A DNA stretch of 64,000 nt from CAYWPG01 sp964460035. GTDB taxonomy: Bacteria > Pseudomonadota > Gammaproteobacteria > Nitrococcales > AK92. Under the pieces are notes generated by a model, which had not been told where the DNA came from, searched no databases, and saw nothing but the letters and a program-made list of their open reading frames with translations. The stretch is taken from positions 186,001-250,000 of the forward strand of contig CAYWPG010000001.1 in assembly GCA_964460035.1 (NCBI GenBank), given 5' to 3'. This document shows positions 1 through 8,050 of this stretch, in pieces; position 1 is the stretch's first letter; every line of letters starts with the position of its first letter. The position numbers and the translations under genes were made by a program.

Positions 1-428
1 CACGCTACCGCAAAGCATCATCGGCTTGGGTGGAGCTATGGTTGCAGTCGGCGCGCGTGCCGCTGCTCTGGTGGGAGTTGTGGTTGGCCTCGGCGCAAAC
101 CATCGCGTTGCGTAGCAGTGCCATCGCGGCGGCCGGTTTGACCCCCAATGCGCGCCAGCAACGCGAGAATCAGCGCATGGTTACCGAAAAAGCCCTGGCG
201 GGGATGGAAACTCTGCGGTTCTTGTTTACCCCTAATCCCGCGCTGCCGCTGGCGTACTGGCGCTTATGGTCGTCGCTCGGGCGCGCGCCGATGGGCGTAT
301 CGTCTTGGACACCATTGCTGGACATCCCGCTCACGATTGGCGAGCAGGCGCTGGCATCGTGGAACGGCGCGATCAGGCCATGGCATAGGCGGGCACGGGC
401 GAATGCGCGCCGGCTAGGCTCAGCCTGA
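1..428 (+). CDS. 5'-truncated hypothetical protein, possibly phasin-like
   Basis: The reading frame is open from the left edge to a TGA at 426-428. A GTG at 30 could start it, but the codons upstream of it also read as protein, so the gene is probably cut by the window edge. The visible part is rich in Trp, Leu and Ala. It contains an RMVTEK motif after a helical stretch, a pattern I associate with small phasin-like or granule-associated proteins. No catalytic motif, signal peptide or clear membrane segment is visible. The gene runs convergently towards the recombination operon that ends at 539. The phasin-like reading is tentative; hypothetical is the safe label. Confidence 0.6.
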   Translation, partial: RYRKASSAWVELWLQSARVPLLWWELWLASAQTIALRSSAIAAAGLTPNARQQRENQRMVTEKALAGMETLRFLFTPNPALPLAYWRLWSSLGRAPMGVSSWTPLLDIPLTIGEQALASWNGAIRPWHRRARANARRLGSA

Positions 429-538
429 CGGCCTGGGACGCGTTGCGGAAGCGGTAACAGCTTCTCTGCCCCAAAGCCTCCGGTCGGCAGCTCCCCAAGC
501 CGTCAGGCTGGGGTGGCCACGTTCTAACCGGCCTAGCG

Positions 539-793
539 CTAGAAGGGGATATCGTCCTGAAACTCTTCGTCGGCGGTTTCCTGGCGGCGAGAACTCTCCT
601 CCCGATCCTGAGGGCGCGGTTCGAACAGCATGAACCAGCCTTCGCTGCCTACGGGTATGGCTTCCAGCTTGAGGCTGAGCCCCTTCTCCGTCTCGAAAAC
701 CGCGCCGCAGTTCAGATAGCGGCGTCGTTCGTTACCCTGCCGATCGGTGTAGGTGCCGGTTACGGCAACCACGTCATAGCGCTTGCGTGCCAT
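539..793 (-). CDS. Small protein with SSB-like C-terminal tail, third gene of recombination operon
   Basis: This 84-residue protein has a beta-rich N-terminal half and a charged linker. It ends in DDIPF, the same tip as the single-stranded DNA-binding protein (SSB) C-terminus that recruits repair enzymes. Similar small proteins lie next to phage annealing proteins. I infer that it binds single-stranded DNA, or mimics the SSB tail to bring partners to the annealing complex. Its ATG lies 2 nt after the stop of the exonuclease gene and is preceded by GGAG, so it is the last gene of a three-gene operon. The tail is seen directly; the DNA-binding role is inference. Confidence 0.75.
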   Translation of the reverse strand: MARKRYDVVAVTGTYTDRQGNERRRYLNCGAVFETEKGLSLKLEAIPVGSEGWFMLFEPRPQDREESSRRQETADEEFQDDIPF

Positions 794-795
794 GT

Positions 796-1683
796 TTACT
801 CCTGTTCGCTGATGCGAAAATGCCAGCCGCCTTCTTTGCGATACGGCTCCAGATCCATGCCCTCGGTCGCCCGCCGCCAGTCGATTTCGCCGCGCTTCCA
901 GAAGCGGGTGAGCCTGATGCCGGCCCCCATGGCGGAACGCCCGCCGGCCAAGTCAATCAGAGCCTTGCGCGCCTCGGCTTCGGCGCGGCGCGCTTCCTCC
1001 AGCCAGTAGCGCGCTTCGCGCCACCGCGCTACGGCATCGCGCCACTGTCGGTCCACTCGCTCGACCACGTCGCCTTCGTGGGGAGGCGGTGGCGTATCGC
1101 TGTCCAGGTAGGTGAAGAACTCGGCCCAGGCTTTGAGCAGAGCGGTTTGCGAATCGGGGTCGGGGTAGACCTCGCAGCCTATGCTGTCGCTGATTTGCTC
1201 TCCATCCGCATGGCATACCACGAAGTGGCACACGCTGGCCTGAGTGCAATAGAGCTGCTGTTGCACCTGCCACCAGTAATGCGGCGGCGGGCGCCCGAAT
1301 TCCGCAACGTCGCTCCAGGTTTGGGAGTCGCGCCCCTGTAGCGGGCATTTGATCTCCAGTACGCGGTGGCCGTCGAAGCTCAGTCCGTCAAGGCTGGCGC
1401 TGAGCCGTTCGCGAGCGACTACCTGAGGTTCGAACACCTCGTCGAACAGCCGTTCCACATAGCGCCGGGCAGCCCCTTCCAAGGCCAGGCCCCGGCGCAT
1501 CGCGTAGCTTGGCTCTACGTTCGCTCGGCCGGTCTTGAGCAGCCACAGTTCATGCGGGCTGCGTGGGAACCAGGGCGAGCAGCCCATGAGTGCAGCTGCC
1601 TCAGAGGCGTTGCCCATGCGCCGTCGATAGGAGTGCCAGGCCGCGGTGTCCTGGCGCTCGTGCAGCCGGATGACCCCGCTCAT
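796..1683 (-). CDS. YqaJ-family (lambda exonuclease-like) recombinase nuclease
   Basis: This 295-residue protein is a likely 5'-3' double-strand DNA exonuclease that would make single-stranded tails for the upstream annealing protein. It has the family layout: an early ASEAAALMG motif, a Gly/Glu helix (RRGLALEGAA), an acidic residue in the segment SLDGL, and the LEIKCP strand that supplies the E-x-K of the PD-(D/E)xK site. These are followed by the Gln-rich helix WWQVQQQLYCTQ. The C-terminal third is a charged, probably helical extension. Its ATG overlaps the TGA of the annealing gene by 4 nt (ATGA), which implies translational coupling. The family call is strong; the in vivo role is inferred from the pairing. 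Confidence 0.88.
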   Translation of the reverse strand: MSGVIRLHERQDTAAWHSYRRRMGNASEAAALMGCSPWFPRSPHELWLLKTGRANVEPSYAMRRGLALEGAARRYVERLFDEVFEPQVVARERLSASLDGLSFDGHRVLEIKCPLQGRDSQTWSDVAEFGRPPPHYWWQVQQQLYCTQASVCHFVVCHADGEQISDSIGCEVYPDPDSQTALLKAWAEFFTYLDSDTPPPPHEGDVVERVDRQWRDAVARWREARYWLEEARRAEAEARKALIDLAGGRSAMGAGIRLTRFWKRGEIDWRRATEGMDLEPYRKEGGWHFRISEQE

Positions 1684-2429
1684 GCCACCTTTTCCTTCTT
1701 CTTCTGCAGAATACGCTTGGCACGCTCGTAGTCCGCCGCCGGCAGCTCACGCAGATCCGAGATCTTGAAGAAGCGGTGGAACTTGGCCTCTTCGGTGCGC
1801 GTGGCCTCCAGCAGCTTCTTCAGCTCGGCGACTTGCTTGTCGTCTATCTTCGGCGCCGCTTTCCGGGCCTCCGCCTCCTGCTTCTCGCGGAACTCGGCAG
1901 CAACTTCCTCCACATACTTGTTGTCGTCGTAGCGGCCAAGATGGATGTCCGCGGAAAAGCCCAGCAAAGACAAGCACTTGCTCATCCCGTCGGTAAGCGA
2001 CTTCTTGGGGGCTTCCTCATCGGTGTAGATGCCGTTGCGGTTCTTGCCTACGAAGGTGGTCTGGCCGAACTGCACGACCTCGCCACGCATCTCCTGGTAG
2101 CGGTACCAAAGCTTGACGCGAACCTTGTGGATGAGTTCGCGGGTGCCGCGGTCGTCCAGCGGCGCTCCTTCCATTAGCGACTCGTCGAGAATCTCCACAC
2201 CCCATCCCAGCCCTATAGGACCGAACACTTCGGTGGCACGCTTGGCCAGATAGGTCGCGTTGGTGGCCGTGCCTTTAAAGCCGCCGCCGCGGTTGAACGG
2301 TTTGGTGTAGGCGGGATCGGTTTTCTCTACTTGCTCCCAGATGCTCAGATTGCCTTTTGCCATCGCTGATTCCTCAATCCACCGCCTGTGCTCGGTTTCT
2401 TCCTGCTGCCGCCAGTGTTCGCTATTCAT
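1680..2429 (-). CDS. Phage-type single-strand annealing protein (Rad52/Sak-like)
   Basis: This protein of up to 249 residues resembles phage recombination proteins of the Rad52/Sak3 (DUF1071) type. The segments are an N-terminal TDPAYTK, then ATYLAKRATEVFGP, a glycine-tryptophan turn, and a central SLLGFSADIHLGRYDDNKY. After that comes a lysine/glutamate-rich C-terminal helix. The expected role is annealing of complementary strands and strand invasion together with the exonuclease it overlaps. Two starts are plausible. ATG at 2429 has AGGA six bases upstream. ATG at 2363 (227 residues, starting MAKGNLS) has a better GAGGA seven bases upstream. The exact superfamily is uncertain from sequence alone; the operon partners make the recombination role likely. 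Confidence 0.75.
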   Translation of the reverse strand: MNSEHWRQQEETEHRRWIEESAMAKGNLSIWEQVEKTDPAYTKPFNRGGGFKGTATNATYLAKRATEVFGPIGLGWGVEILDESLMEGAPLDDRGTRELIHKVRVKLWYRYQEMRGEVVQFGQTTFVGKNRNGIYTDEEAPKKSLTDGMSKCLSLLGFSADIHLGRYDDNKYVEEVAAEFREKQEAEARKAAPKIDDKQVAELKKLLEATRTEEAKFHRFFKISDLRELPAADYERAKRILQKKKEKVA

Positions 2430-2446
2430 TGGCAGTCCTGCCGTCA

Positions 2447-2469
2447 GCGCCCGCCCTGTGGGCGGGCGC
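2447..2469. repeat. Perfect 9-bp inverted repeat upstream of recombination operon
   Basis: GCGCCCGCC, a 5-nt loop and GGCGGGCGC form a perfect GC-rich hairpin 18 bp before the annealing-protein start at 2429. There is no T-run. It may be an operator or a leader RNA hairpin. Confidence 0.5.
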
Positions 2470-2667
2470 AGTAATACGAGAACCGACGGGCACGCCGGAC
2501 CGCGCCGTCGGTCAACCCCGCCGCTTCGCTATGCCGATGCAGCGAGTGCCACAGTCAGAACTTTGGTTGGACGTTGTTGCGCCTCGGCCGTACTGCGGAT
2601 TACGGCGGGCGTGGCGGCGCAAGAGGGCGCCGCGAAGGGGGAAGCAAGAACGCTTCTAACAAACCAC

Positions 2668-2683
2668 CTGGATAAATAGACAG
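2668..2683 (-). promoter_or_regulatory. LexA (SOS) box-like site
   Basis: On the minus strand the sequence reads CTGT, eight A/T-rich bases (CTATTTAT), then CCAG, with TA before it. This matches the enterobacterial LexA consensus CTGT-N8-ACAG at seven of the eight conserved positions. It lies 239 bp upstream of the recombination operon start and in no gene. I see no convincing -35/-10 pair beside it, so the link to transcription is inference. Confidence 0.45.
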
Positions 2684-2822
2684 TACAGCTAGGGTAAAGT
2701 TTCACCCTGGCATGGCATCGAGCCGTGCGCGGGCGCGCATATTAAGGCGGGCGGCGCATGCCCCTGCCCAGCCGGGCTGGGACAGGGGAGCGCGGAACAG
2801 GAACGGTGAGGAAGCGAGTCTG

Positions 2823-3686
2823 TCAATACAAGCTCGCGAACAGGCGCCGTCGGTACTCGCGCGCCAGCGGGTGGTCCTTGCCCAGCAGTTCAAACACCTC
2901 CAGCAGCGTCTTGCGGGCAAGGTCGTCGCCATAGGCACGGTCGCTCTGCATGAGGGCGAACAGCAGTTCTATGGCCCGCTGATAGTCAGTGCCGGCCAGC
3001 GCATGTACCGCGAGCTGGTAGGCCGCTTCCGAATCCTGCGCGTTGGCGGCCAGACGCTGCTCCAGCGCAGCCACTGGCGGCAACTGCGGAACTTGCCGAA
3101 CGAAGCCAAGCAGCGCGAGCAGTGCCTTTGCTTCCGGCTCGGCGCGCAGGTCTGCCGGCAGTTGGTCGAGCAGCTGCTCGGCTTGCGCGGCATCGCCTTG
3201 TTTCGCCAATACGCGAGCCAGGTCGATAATGAGTTTCTTCTCCGTCGGCGCCTCGAGCAGCGCTTGCTGGTACAACTGCAGAGCATCGGCCAGGCGCCCC
3301 TCGGCCTCGGCTTCCTGCGCCTGCTCACGCAGGCTGGCGCCCGGACGCTCGATGTGGCGTTCCAGAAACGCCCGGATCGCGCTTTCGGGCTGGGCGCCGG
3401 TGAATTGGTCGACCACCTGACCCTGCTTGATCAGCATGACGGTTGGCAAGCTGCGGACGTTGAAGTGACCGGCGATGGCCTGCTCGACGTCTGTATTGAT
3501 CTTCGCCAGTACGAAGCCGCCTCGGTACTCATGGGCAAGTTTCTCCAGTATGGGCATGAGAACCTTGCAGGGCTGGCACCAGTCGGCCCAGAAGTCGACC
3601 AGGACCGGCTGCTGCATGGAGCCTTCGACGACCACTTGGTGGAAGTTCTGCTGAGTGACTTCGACTATGTAGGAAGACTGCGTCAT
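2823..3686 (-). CDS. ybbN: YbbN/CnoX-type thioredoxin-TPR co-chaperone
   Basis: This 287-residue protein has an N-terminal thioredoxin domain (about 1-110) with an intact WCQPC active site at residues 36-40 and a cis-proline segment SLPTVML. A C-terminal TPR-like helical region follows (about 120-287). It is the architecture of YbbN/CnoX, a chaperone and redox protector that hands clients to GroEL and DnaK. The E. coli protein lacks the first cysteine of CxxC, whereas this one keeps both, so it may also be a true oxidoreductase. The start was set at ATG 3686, which has GGAGGTG upstream and begins MTQSS; the longer frame upstream is low-complexity Arg/Pro without homology. Confidence 0.9.
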   Translation of the reverse strand: MTQSSYIVEVTQQNFHQVVVEGSMQQPVLVDFWADWCQPCKVLMPILEKLAHEYRGGFVLAKINTDVEQAIAGHFNVRSLPTVMLIKQGQVVDQFTGAQPESAIRAFLERHIERPGASLREQAQEAEAEGRLADALQLYQQALLEAPTEKKLIIDLARVLAKQGDAAQAEQLLDQLPADLRAEPEAKALLALLGFVRQVPQLPPVAALEQRLAANAQDSEAAYQLAVHALAGTDYQRAIELLFALMQSDRAYGDDLARKTLLEVFELLGKDHPLAREYRRRLFASLY

Positions 3687-3966
3687 GGAACACCTCCGGT
3701 TGCGAGCAATTCTACCAGCCTGCTGAGAAAAGGTTGCCTGGGAGCAGCGGTTGGGGGGGCTAAGCCCGGCTCGTGGGCTGGCGGCACGCAACCGTTGACG
3801 AGCTGGCCCGATGACGGCACGGGCCGCGCGGCGGCAAGGCGCGACCGGTGCCAGCTGTGCAGGCAGGGGCAACGCTTGCCGGCACAGCGAACGTGCCCGC
3901 ACCTCTGAAGTCAGCGAACGGGCAATCCTGCCCGCTTCTTAGAGACTTCGTAAGCAGGAGGGCACA

Positions 3967-4410
3967 ATGAGCAAAGCAGCGATCCGCGACGAGATTCTAG
4001 CCGCCAAGAAGCGTCAGGGCATGAGCTGGGAGCAGATTGCCCAGATCTGCGGGCTGTCTCCGGTATTCCTCTGTTCGGCTTGCCTGGGCGAGAACAGTCT
4101 GACGGCCGATCAGGCGGCCAAGCTGGCCGCTGCGCTAGGGTTGTCGGACGCCACTCGCCAAGCCTTGCAGGAGTATCCCAGCAAAGGCCGTCGGCATCGG
4201 GACATGATCAGCGATCCGTTGGTTTACCGTCTCAACGAAGTGGTGATGGTCTATGGCGAGACGCTGAAGGAGATCATTCAGGAAAAGTTCGGCGACGGAA
4301 TCATGAGCGCTATCGACTTCACCATGGAGGTGGACAAAATCGAGGATCCCGCCGGGGATCGTGTGCTGCTGACACTGAGCGGCAAGTTCCTGCCGTACAA
4401 GCGCTGGTGA
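3967..4410 (+). CDS. cynS: Cyanate hydratase (cyanase)
   Basis: This 147-residue enzyme decomposes cyanate with bicarbonate to ammonia and carbon dioxide. An N-terminal helix-turn-helix-like bundle (1-75) precedes the conserved catalytic domain. The catalytic triad Arg88, Glu91, Ser114 is present with exactly the spacing of E. coli Arg96/Glu99/Ser122. The length is near the usual 150-156. The start ATG is preceded by AGGAGG. There is no carbonic anhydrase (cynT), cyanate transporter or CynR regulator beside it, so it is a stand-alone cyanase, probably for detoxifying carbamoyl-phosphate-derived cyanate. Confidence 0.97.
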   Translation: MSKAAIRDEILAAKKRQGMSWEQIAQICGLSPVFLCSACLGENSLTADQAAKLAAALGLSDATRQALQEYPSKGRRHRDMISDPLVYRLNEVVMVYGETLKEIIQEKFGDGIMSAIDFTMEVDKIEDPAGDRVLLTLSGKFLPYKRW

Positions 4411-4633
4411 GCGCGGCGGCGGCTGCACGCCGAGCGGGGCAGGGGGTACCGCGGCGCAACTCGGCTGCGGTGGCCTAAGCGGCCGCCCCGATCTGCGCAT
4501 GCAAGAAGCCGCCGCTGGCGCATTACAGGGCTCATGACCCGTGGTGTTGGCCGATTTCGCCGGGGGGACGCAAGCGGTGGTTGTGGCACTGCTCTTCTGG
4601 TAACGAAGATCGCCGATTCGTGCGCGTTTCGAT

Positions 4634-5902
4634 TCAGAGGTTGGAGCTTTCTCCGCTGAGCAGACGCAGCACCTTACGTCGGCCCCAACGAGCCGGGTAG
4701 GAACTTACGCGCCCTAGGTGACGAGCGGCGGGGGCAAGCAAGGGTAGCGGGTCGTCCCAGGCAAAGACCGCATAGCAGTTGGGGCCCAGATAACTGCGTG
4801 CCCAGTCAAACAAACCCCATTCGCCGATACGCCTATAGTCTTTGAATGCTTTGAGGTCATTGCTCAGGTCTACCCAGCGCAGGCCATCGCGCTGGCGCGG
4901 CAAGGCCTGCTGCTTCTCGCCCAGACAGTCGCGGTAGGCCGCATAGGCCAAGTTCACCCCTGCCTGGGAGTGCAGGTAGTTCCAAGCGCTGTAGCGGCAG
5001 TTGATCTCGAAGATCTCGAAGCGCTGGTTGTCCGGCCGCTGCTTGAGCTGCACCGCAGCGTGACCGGTGTAGCCCAGAGCGCGCAGGGCGCGCAGTCCCA
5101 CAGCCGCTACATCGGGGTTGTACCGGCTGACCTGAAAGCAGCCAATGCCACGGTGGATGGGGTAAGTCCGCAGCTTCTGCCCGGTAAAGTAGCCGATCAG
5201 CTCGCCGCTGCGGTCTATGTATGCGTGCAGCTCGTGAATCGCCTCGTCGCGCCCTTCAATGTAGTTCTGGACTACTAGCCGGTTGTCGTAGCGTGACACT
5301 GCGCTATAGAAGGCGAGCAGCTGGTCGGGCGTATCGATGCGGACGCCTTTGATATTGCCTCCGCACAGTTGCCGCACTTCGGGGTGCCGAGCCCAGTTCT
5401 GTTTCTCCCCAGGCTTGACGATAACGGGAAACTGGAGGTCGTCCAGCGCGGCTTCCAGCTCGGAGAGCGTTTTCGGCGCCACGGTGAAAGGGACATCCAA
5501 GCCGCATGCGGCCGAGACTTGGGCGAACCGCACCTTGTCGTACAAGCCCTCTATGAGCTCGGGACTGCTGAGGTGATGGCGGTAATACGGCTCCAGCGCC
5601 TGACGGTTACGCGAGAAGAACACCGCCGAGGAATCCCCGGTGCTGAAGAAAACGGGTTTTTCCAGAAAGCGCTCGGAAGCGTTAATAAGAGCAGCGACTC
5701 GCTCCGCCTCATCGGCTTCGGCCGCCGGAAAGGGAATGACTTCCTTGACGTAACGGGAGAAGGCCACAGGGGAGGCGCGATTGTCGGTGAAGAGAAACAC
5801 GGGAACTCCCTGCTCTCCAAGCGCACGCACAACTCCGAGGTCGGCGCGACCATGGCCGTCGATGACAACGGCGCCCGGATTGCTGGCGAGAGAATTACGC
5901 AT
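4634..5902 (-). CDS. ATP-grasp domain protein (carboxylate-amine ligase type)
   Basis: This 422-residue protein has an N-terminal Rossmann-like preATP-grasp domain (VVIDGHGRADLGVVRAL), a central ATP-grasp fold with the ATP-binding lysine strand VIVKPGEK near residue 160, and a metal-binding strand EIFEINCRYS near 300. Such enzymes join a carboxylate to an amine through an acylphosphate; the substrate cannot be read here. Proteins of this layout often act in cell-surface or peptide-like natural product synthesis. The ATG has a strong GAGGAGG site. The nearest same-strand gene upstream is the MBL hydrolase at 6203, 300 bp away, so co-transcription is uncertain. Confidence 0.82.
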   Translation of the reverse strand: MRNSLASNPGAVVIDGHGRADLGVVRALGEQGVPVFLFTDNRASPVAFSRYVKEVIPFPAAEADEAERVAALINASERFLEKPVFFSTGDSSAVFFSRNRQALEPYYRHHLSSPELIEGLYDKVRFAQVSAACGLDVPFTVAPKTLSELEAALDDLQFPVIVKPGEKQNWARHPEVRQLCGGNIKGVRIDTPDQLLAFYSAVSRYDNRLVVQNYIEGRDEAIHELHAYIDRSGELIGYFTGQKLRTYPIHRGIGCFQVSRYNPDVAAVGLRALRALGYTGHAAVQLKQRPDNQRFEIFEINCRYSAWNYLHSQAGVNLAYAAYRDCLGEKQQALPRQRDGLRWVDLSNDLKAFKDYRRIGEWGLFDWARSYLGPNCYAVFAWDDPLPLLAPAARHLGRVSSYPARWGRRKVLRLLSGESSNL

Positions 5903-6202
5903 AAAACCTCCTCATCAAACGGTTGACCCCATGAAGCCGCGTACGCGCCCGAAGCCGAGCACATGGCGACGACATGGTTTCCGCTCCGATGCCCGTAGTT
6001 GATACCTCGCAAAGCATCGAAGAAGGTGTGTATATGGTTAAATTCTTCTTTTGCCATATGTTCGTATGAGAATTGGTGGATTTTTGGGCAGGAAGGTCTT
6101 CTTGTAGAGCCTCGATTGGCATCCGTTGCGGCGGATCGCACAGGCTAGATCGTGAGCCTTTGGCGCGTGCCTGGAGGGGCGAGGTAGTGGAAGAGGGGTG
6201 CG
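5903..6202. other. Intergenic region upstream of the ATP-grasp gene
   Basis: About 300 bp. It holds an AT-rich patch around 6020-6080 that probably carries the ATP-grasp promoter, but no clear -35/-10 pair, repeat or RNA gene can be named. Confidence 0.5.
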
Positions 6203-7129
6203 TTAGTGTGGCCCGCTCGTGCCCCAAGCTGCGGCGTGCGCGCGCTCGCGTGAAGCCTCAAGCCTGGTGTCGGGCGAGACAGCTACCGGCTGATCGGTCC
6301 CGCGCCCTGCGAGACGCTCGAATTCATGCGGGTCGTGCGAGCAGAACACAACCACGGTGCTGGCGTGGCTATGCGCTAGCTGGCGCAGCCGCTGCCGATT
6401 CCAGAGCCGGGCACTGCGGTTCTTCTCCATCATGCTCTGATAGAGCCGCAGGCCCAGTGTGCAGCGCGGTCGCTGCGGATGCATTTCCCTATGGTAGAAA
6501 TACGTATCTCCTGCGTTGAGCATCCACCTCCCATCGCTCTGAACGGCAACGCCGGCGTGGCCGTAGGTGTGGCCAGCTAGCGGGACGAGCAGTATTTCGG
6601 GAGGCAGCCCGTGGAGGTCCCGCACGGCTTTGAAGCCGAACCACGGCTCGCCGCTATGGCCGGCATACACACGCCAGCGTGCGCGTGTGGACCACTGCTG
6701 AGGACGAAAGCGCTGACGGTCCAGCCAGGTGCGCTGCGCGAATGCGTAATCGCGCTCTGCCAGCATCAGGTGGACGGTGGCTTGCGGGAAGTCGTCCAGT
6801 CCGCCGGCATGATCGAAGTCCAAATGCGTCAGTACTATGTGTCCCACATCCTGCGGCCGGTAGCCGAGCCGCTCGATTTGACGGACAACGGTCATTTCTT
6901 CCCGAAACTCCGGGGCGAGCAGTGCCAGAAAGAAGCCGCTGAGCCGACTGTGGGGGGAAACCACGTCACGCAGGCCGAGACCAGTGTCGATCAGCACCAG
7001 ATCGGATCCGGTATCCACCAGCATGCAGGTACAGGTTAGGCGCCCTCGCAGGCTGCCGTAAGAGCGGCCATCCATTAGCGCGCCGCCAAGCGGGCAGGTA
7101 GAGATTCCGTTGAGGTAATGAATGCGCAT
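6203..7129 (-). CDS. MBL-fold metallo-hydrolase (lactonase-like)
   Basis: This 308-residue metallo-beta-lactamase-fold hydrolase has the zinc signature THLDFDHAGG (HxxxDH), a histidine in the AGHTYGHAG segment and an aspartate in NAGDTYF. This set of metal ligands is typical of the AhlA/AiiA-like and general MBL hydrolases. No signal peptide is visible. The C-terminal 30 residues are Arg/Ala-rich and variable. ATG 7129 was chosen over the TTG two codons upstream; GAGGG precedes it. The substrate is unknown: it could be a lactone, a thioester or a small ester. Confidence 0.87.
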   Translation of the reverse strand: MRIHYLNGISTCPLGGALMDGRSYGSLRGRLTCTCMLVDTGSDLVLIDTGLGLRDVVSPHSRLSGFFLALLAPEFREEMTVVRQIERLGYRPQDVGHIVLTHLDFDHAGGLDDFPQATVHLMLAERDYAFAQRTWLDRQRFRPQQWSTRARWRVYAGHSGEPWFGFKAVRDLHGLPPEILLVPLAGHTYGHAGVAVQSDGRWMLNAGDTYFYHREMHPQRPRCTLGLRLYQSMMEKNRSARLWNRQRLRQLAHSHASTVVVFCSHDPHEFERLAGRGTDQPVAVSPDTRLEASRERAHAAAWGTSGPH

Positions 7130-7222
7130 TCGCAAGGACCCTCGCGGCGAGAGGTGCCCTGCGTTTACTGGCGGCCGCTAATGGCGATGGCAAGACGATA
7201 GCGGCGCGTCCCAAGGCAAAGA

Positions 7223-7251
7223 CCCGGTTGCCCGGCAAGCGGGCAACCGGG
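7223..7251 (-). terminator. Perfect 12-bp stem-loop after the PEBP gene
   Basis: CCCGGTTGCCCG, a 5-nt loop and CGGGCAACCGGG lie 10 bp beyond the stop of the PEBP gene (7261). The stem is strong but has no clear U-tract, so it could terminate or stabilise the 3' end. Confidence 0.6.
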
Positions 7252-7260
7252 AGCGCGGAC

Positions 7261-7740
7261 TTAGGCGCGCTCGTAGGTTCCCACCAGGCGGTTCATTCCG
7301 ATCAAGATCGGCTCGATCCGCTGCAACAGTTCCCAGAGGGGGAGGCCCTCTTCGAAATTGGTCTCTTCTTTCAGGGCCAGAATCCAGAAGTAGTAGTGGT
7401 GCTTGCCGTGGCCGTTCGGCGGCATCGGTCCGCCATAGCCCAGCTTGCCGAAATCGTTCATGCCCTTGGTGTACTCTTGGACCCCTTCGGGAAGCTCGTT
7501 GACAGAGGCAGGGATGTTGTAGAGCACCCAGTGCACGAAACCGTACGTGCCGCCGGGGGAAACCAGGGGCGCGTCGGGGTCGTGGCAGATCACCGCGAAC
7601 GAGCGTGTACCCTCGGGGGCGTCGCGCCACGCCAGTGCCGGCGAGACGTCAGGACCTTCACCGGTATGCTTGGACGGGATGCTGCCTCCGTTCTGGAAGG
7701 CGGGGCTGGTCAGTTGCATTTGCGACGGAGCGAATCCCAT
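7261..7740 (-). CDS. YbhB/YbcL-family PEBP-like protein
   Basis: This 159-residue cytosolic protein belongs to the phosphatidylethanolamine-binding/Raf kinase inhibitor-like family. The ligand-pocket motifs are DPDAP, GFVHWVLYNIP and GPMPPNGHGKHHYYF. Bacterial members bind small anionic ligands but have no established reaction. The frame is open well upstream, but ATG 7740 (MGFAPSQ) has GGAGATAG before it and gives the normal family length. It stands alone, with a hairpin just beyond its stop. Confidence 0.93.
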   Translation of the reverse strand: MGFAPSQMQLTSPAFQNGGSIPSKHTGEGPDVSPALAWRDAPEGTRSFAVICHDPDAPLVSPGGTYGFVHWVLYNIPASVNELPEGVQEYTKGMNDFGKLGYGGPMPPNGHGKHHYYFWILALKEETNFEEGLPLWELLQRIEPILIGMNRLVGTYERA

Positions 7741-8050
7741 AGCTATCTCCTTCTCTTTTTTCCCGTGGTATTTGAGTCCGCCTGTAGAGGGCGCAGAGAA
7801 ACCATGCTGCCGCCGGGTTCTCCGGTCCGGACTCAGTGTGTGCTGTGCGGCCACGCAAGCGCTTCGGTTTGCCTTGGCCGCGGGTGGCTCATCTTGGCGG
7901 CGTTCCGAGCCGGAGACGAGCGGGCCGCGCGGCCTATGCTGCCCGCCAAACCATAGCATGACGGAGGCAGCGATTAGCCCCTTAGGCAGCGTGAGTGGCC
8001 GTGCCCCTTTCGCGAGGCGGTACCGGTATCATCGGCTTGCAAGCGCCCAA
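7741..8050. other. Intergenic region upstream of the PEBP gene
   Basis: About 310 bp between the DHH phosphoesterase stop and the PEBP start. It contains open frames without ribosome sites or family features. I see no repeat, RNA or clear promoter. Confidence 0.5.

Larger units (their letters stand above)
2430..2822. other. Intergenic region between recombination operon and ybbN
   Basis: About 390 bp without a convincing gene. It holds the inverted repeat at 2447-2469, the LexA-like site at 2668-2683 and an imperfect hairpin (CCCCTG...CAGGGG, 2761-2787) that could end ybbN transcription. Short open frames here lack ribosome sites and family features. Confidence 0.6.

Noticed and set aside
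2341..2679. 112-codon plus-strand frame upstream of the recombination operon
   Set aside because: It overlaps the annealing-protein 5' end antisense and contains the inverted repeat and SOS-like site. No coding support.
6073..6519. 148-codon plus-strand frame
   Set aside because: Mostly antisense to the MBL hydrolase and Arg-rich. The real gene is on the minus strand.
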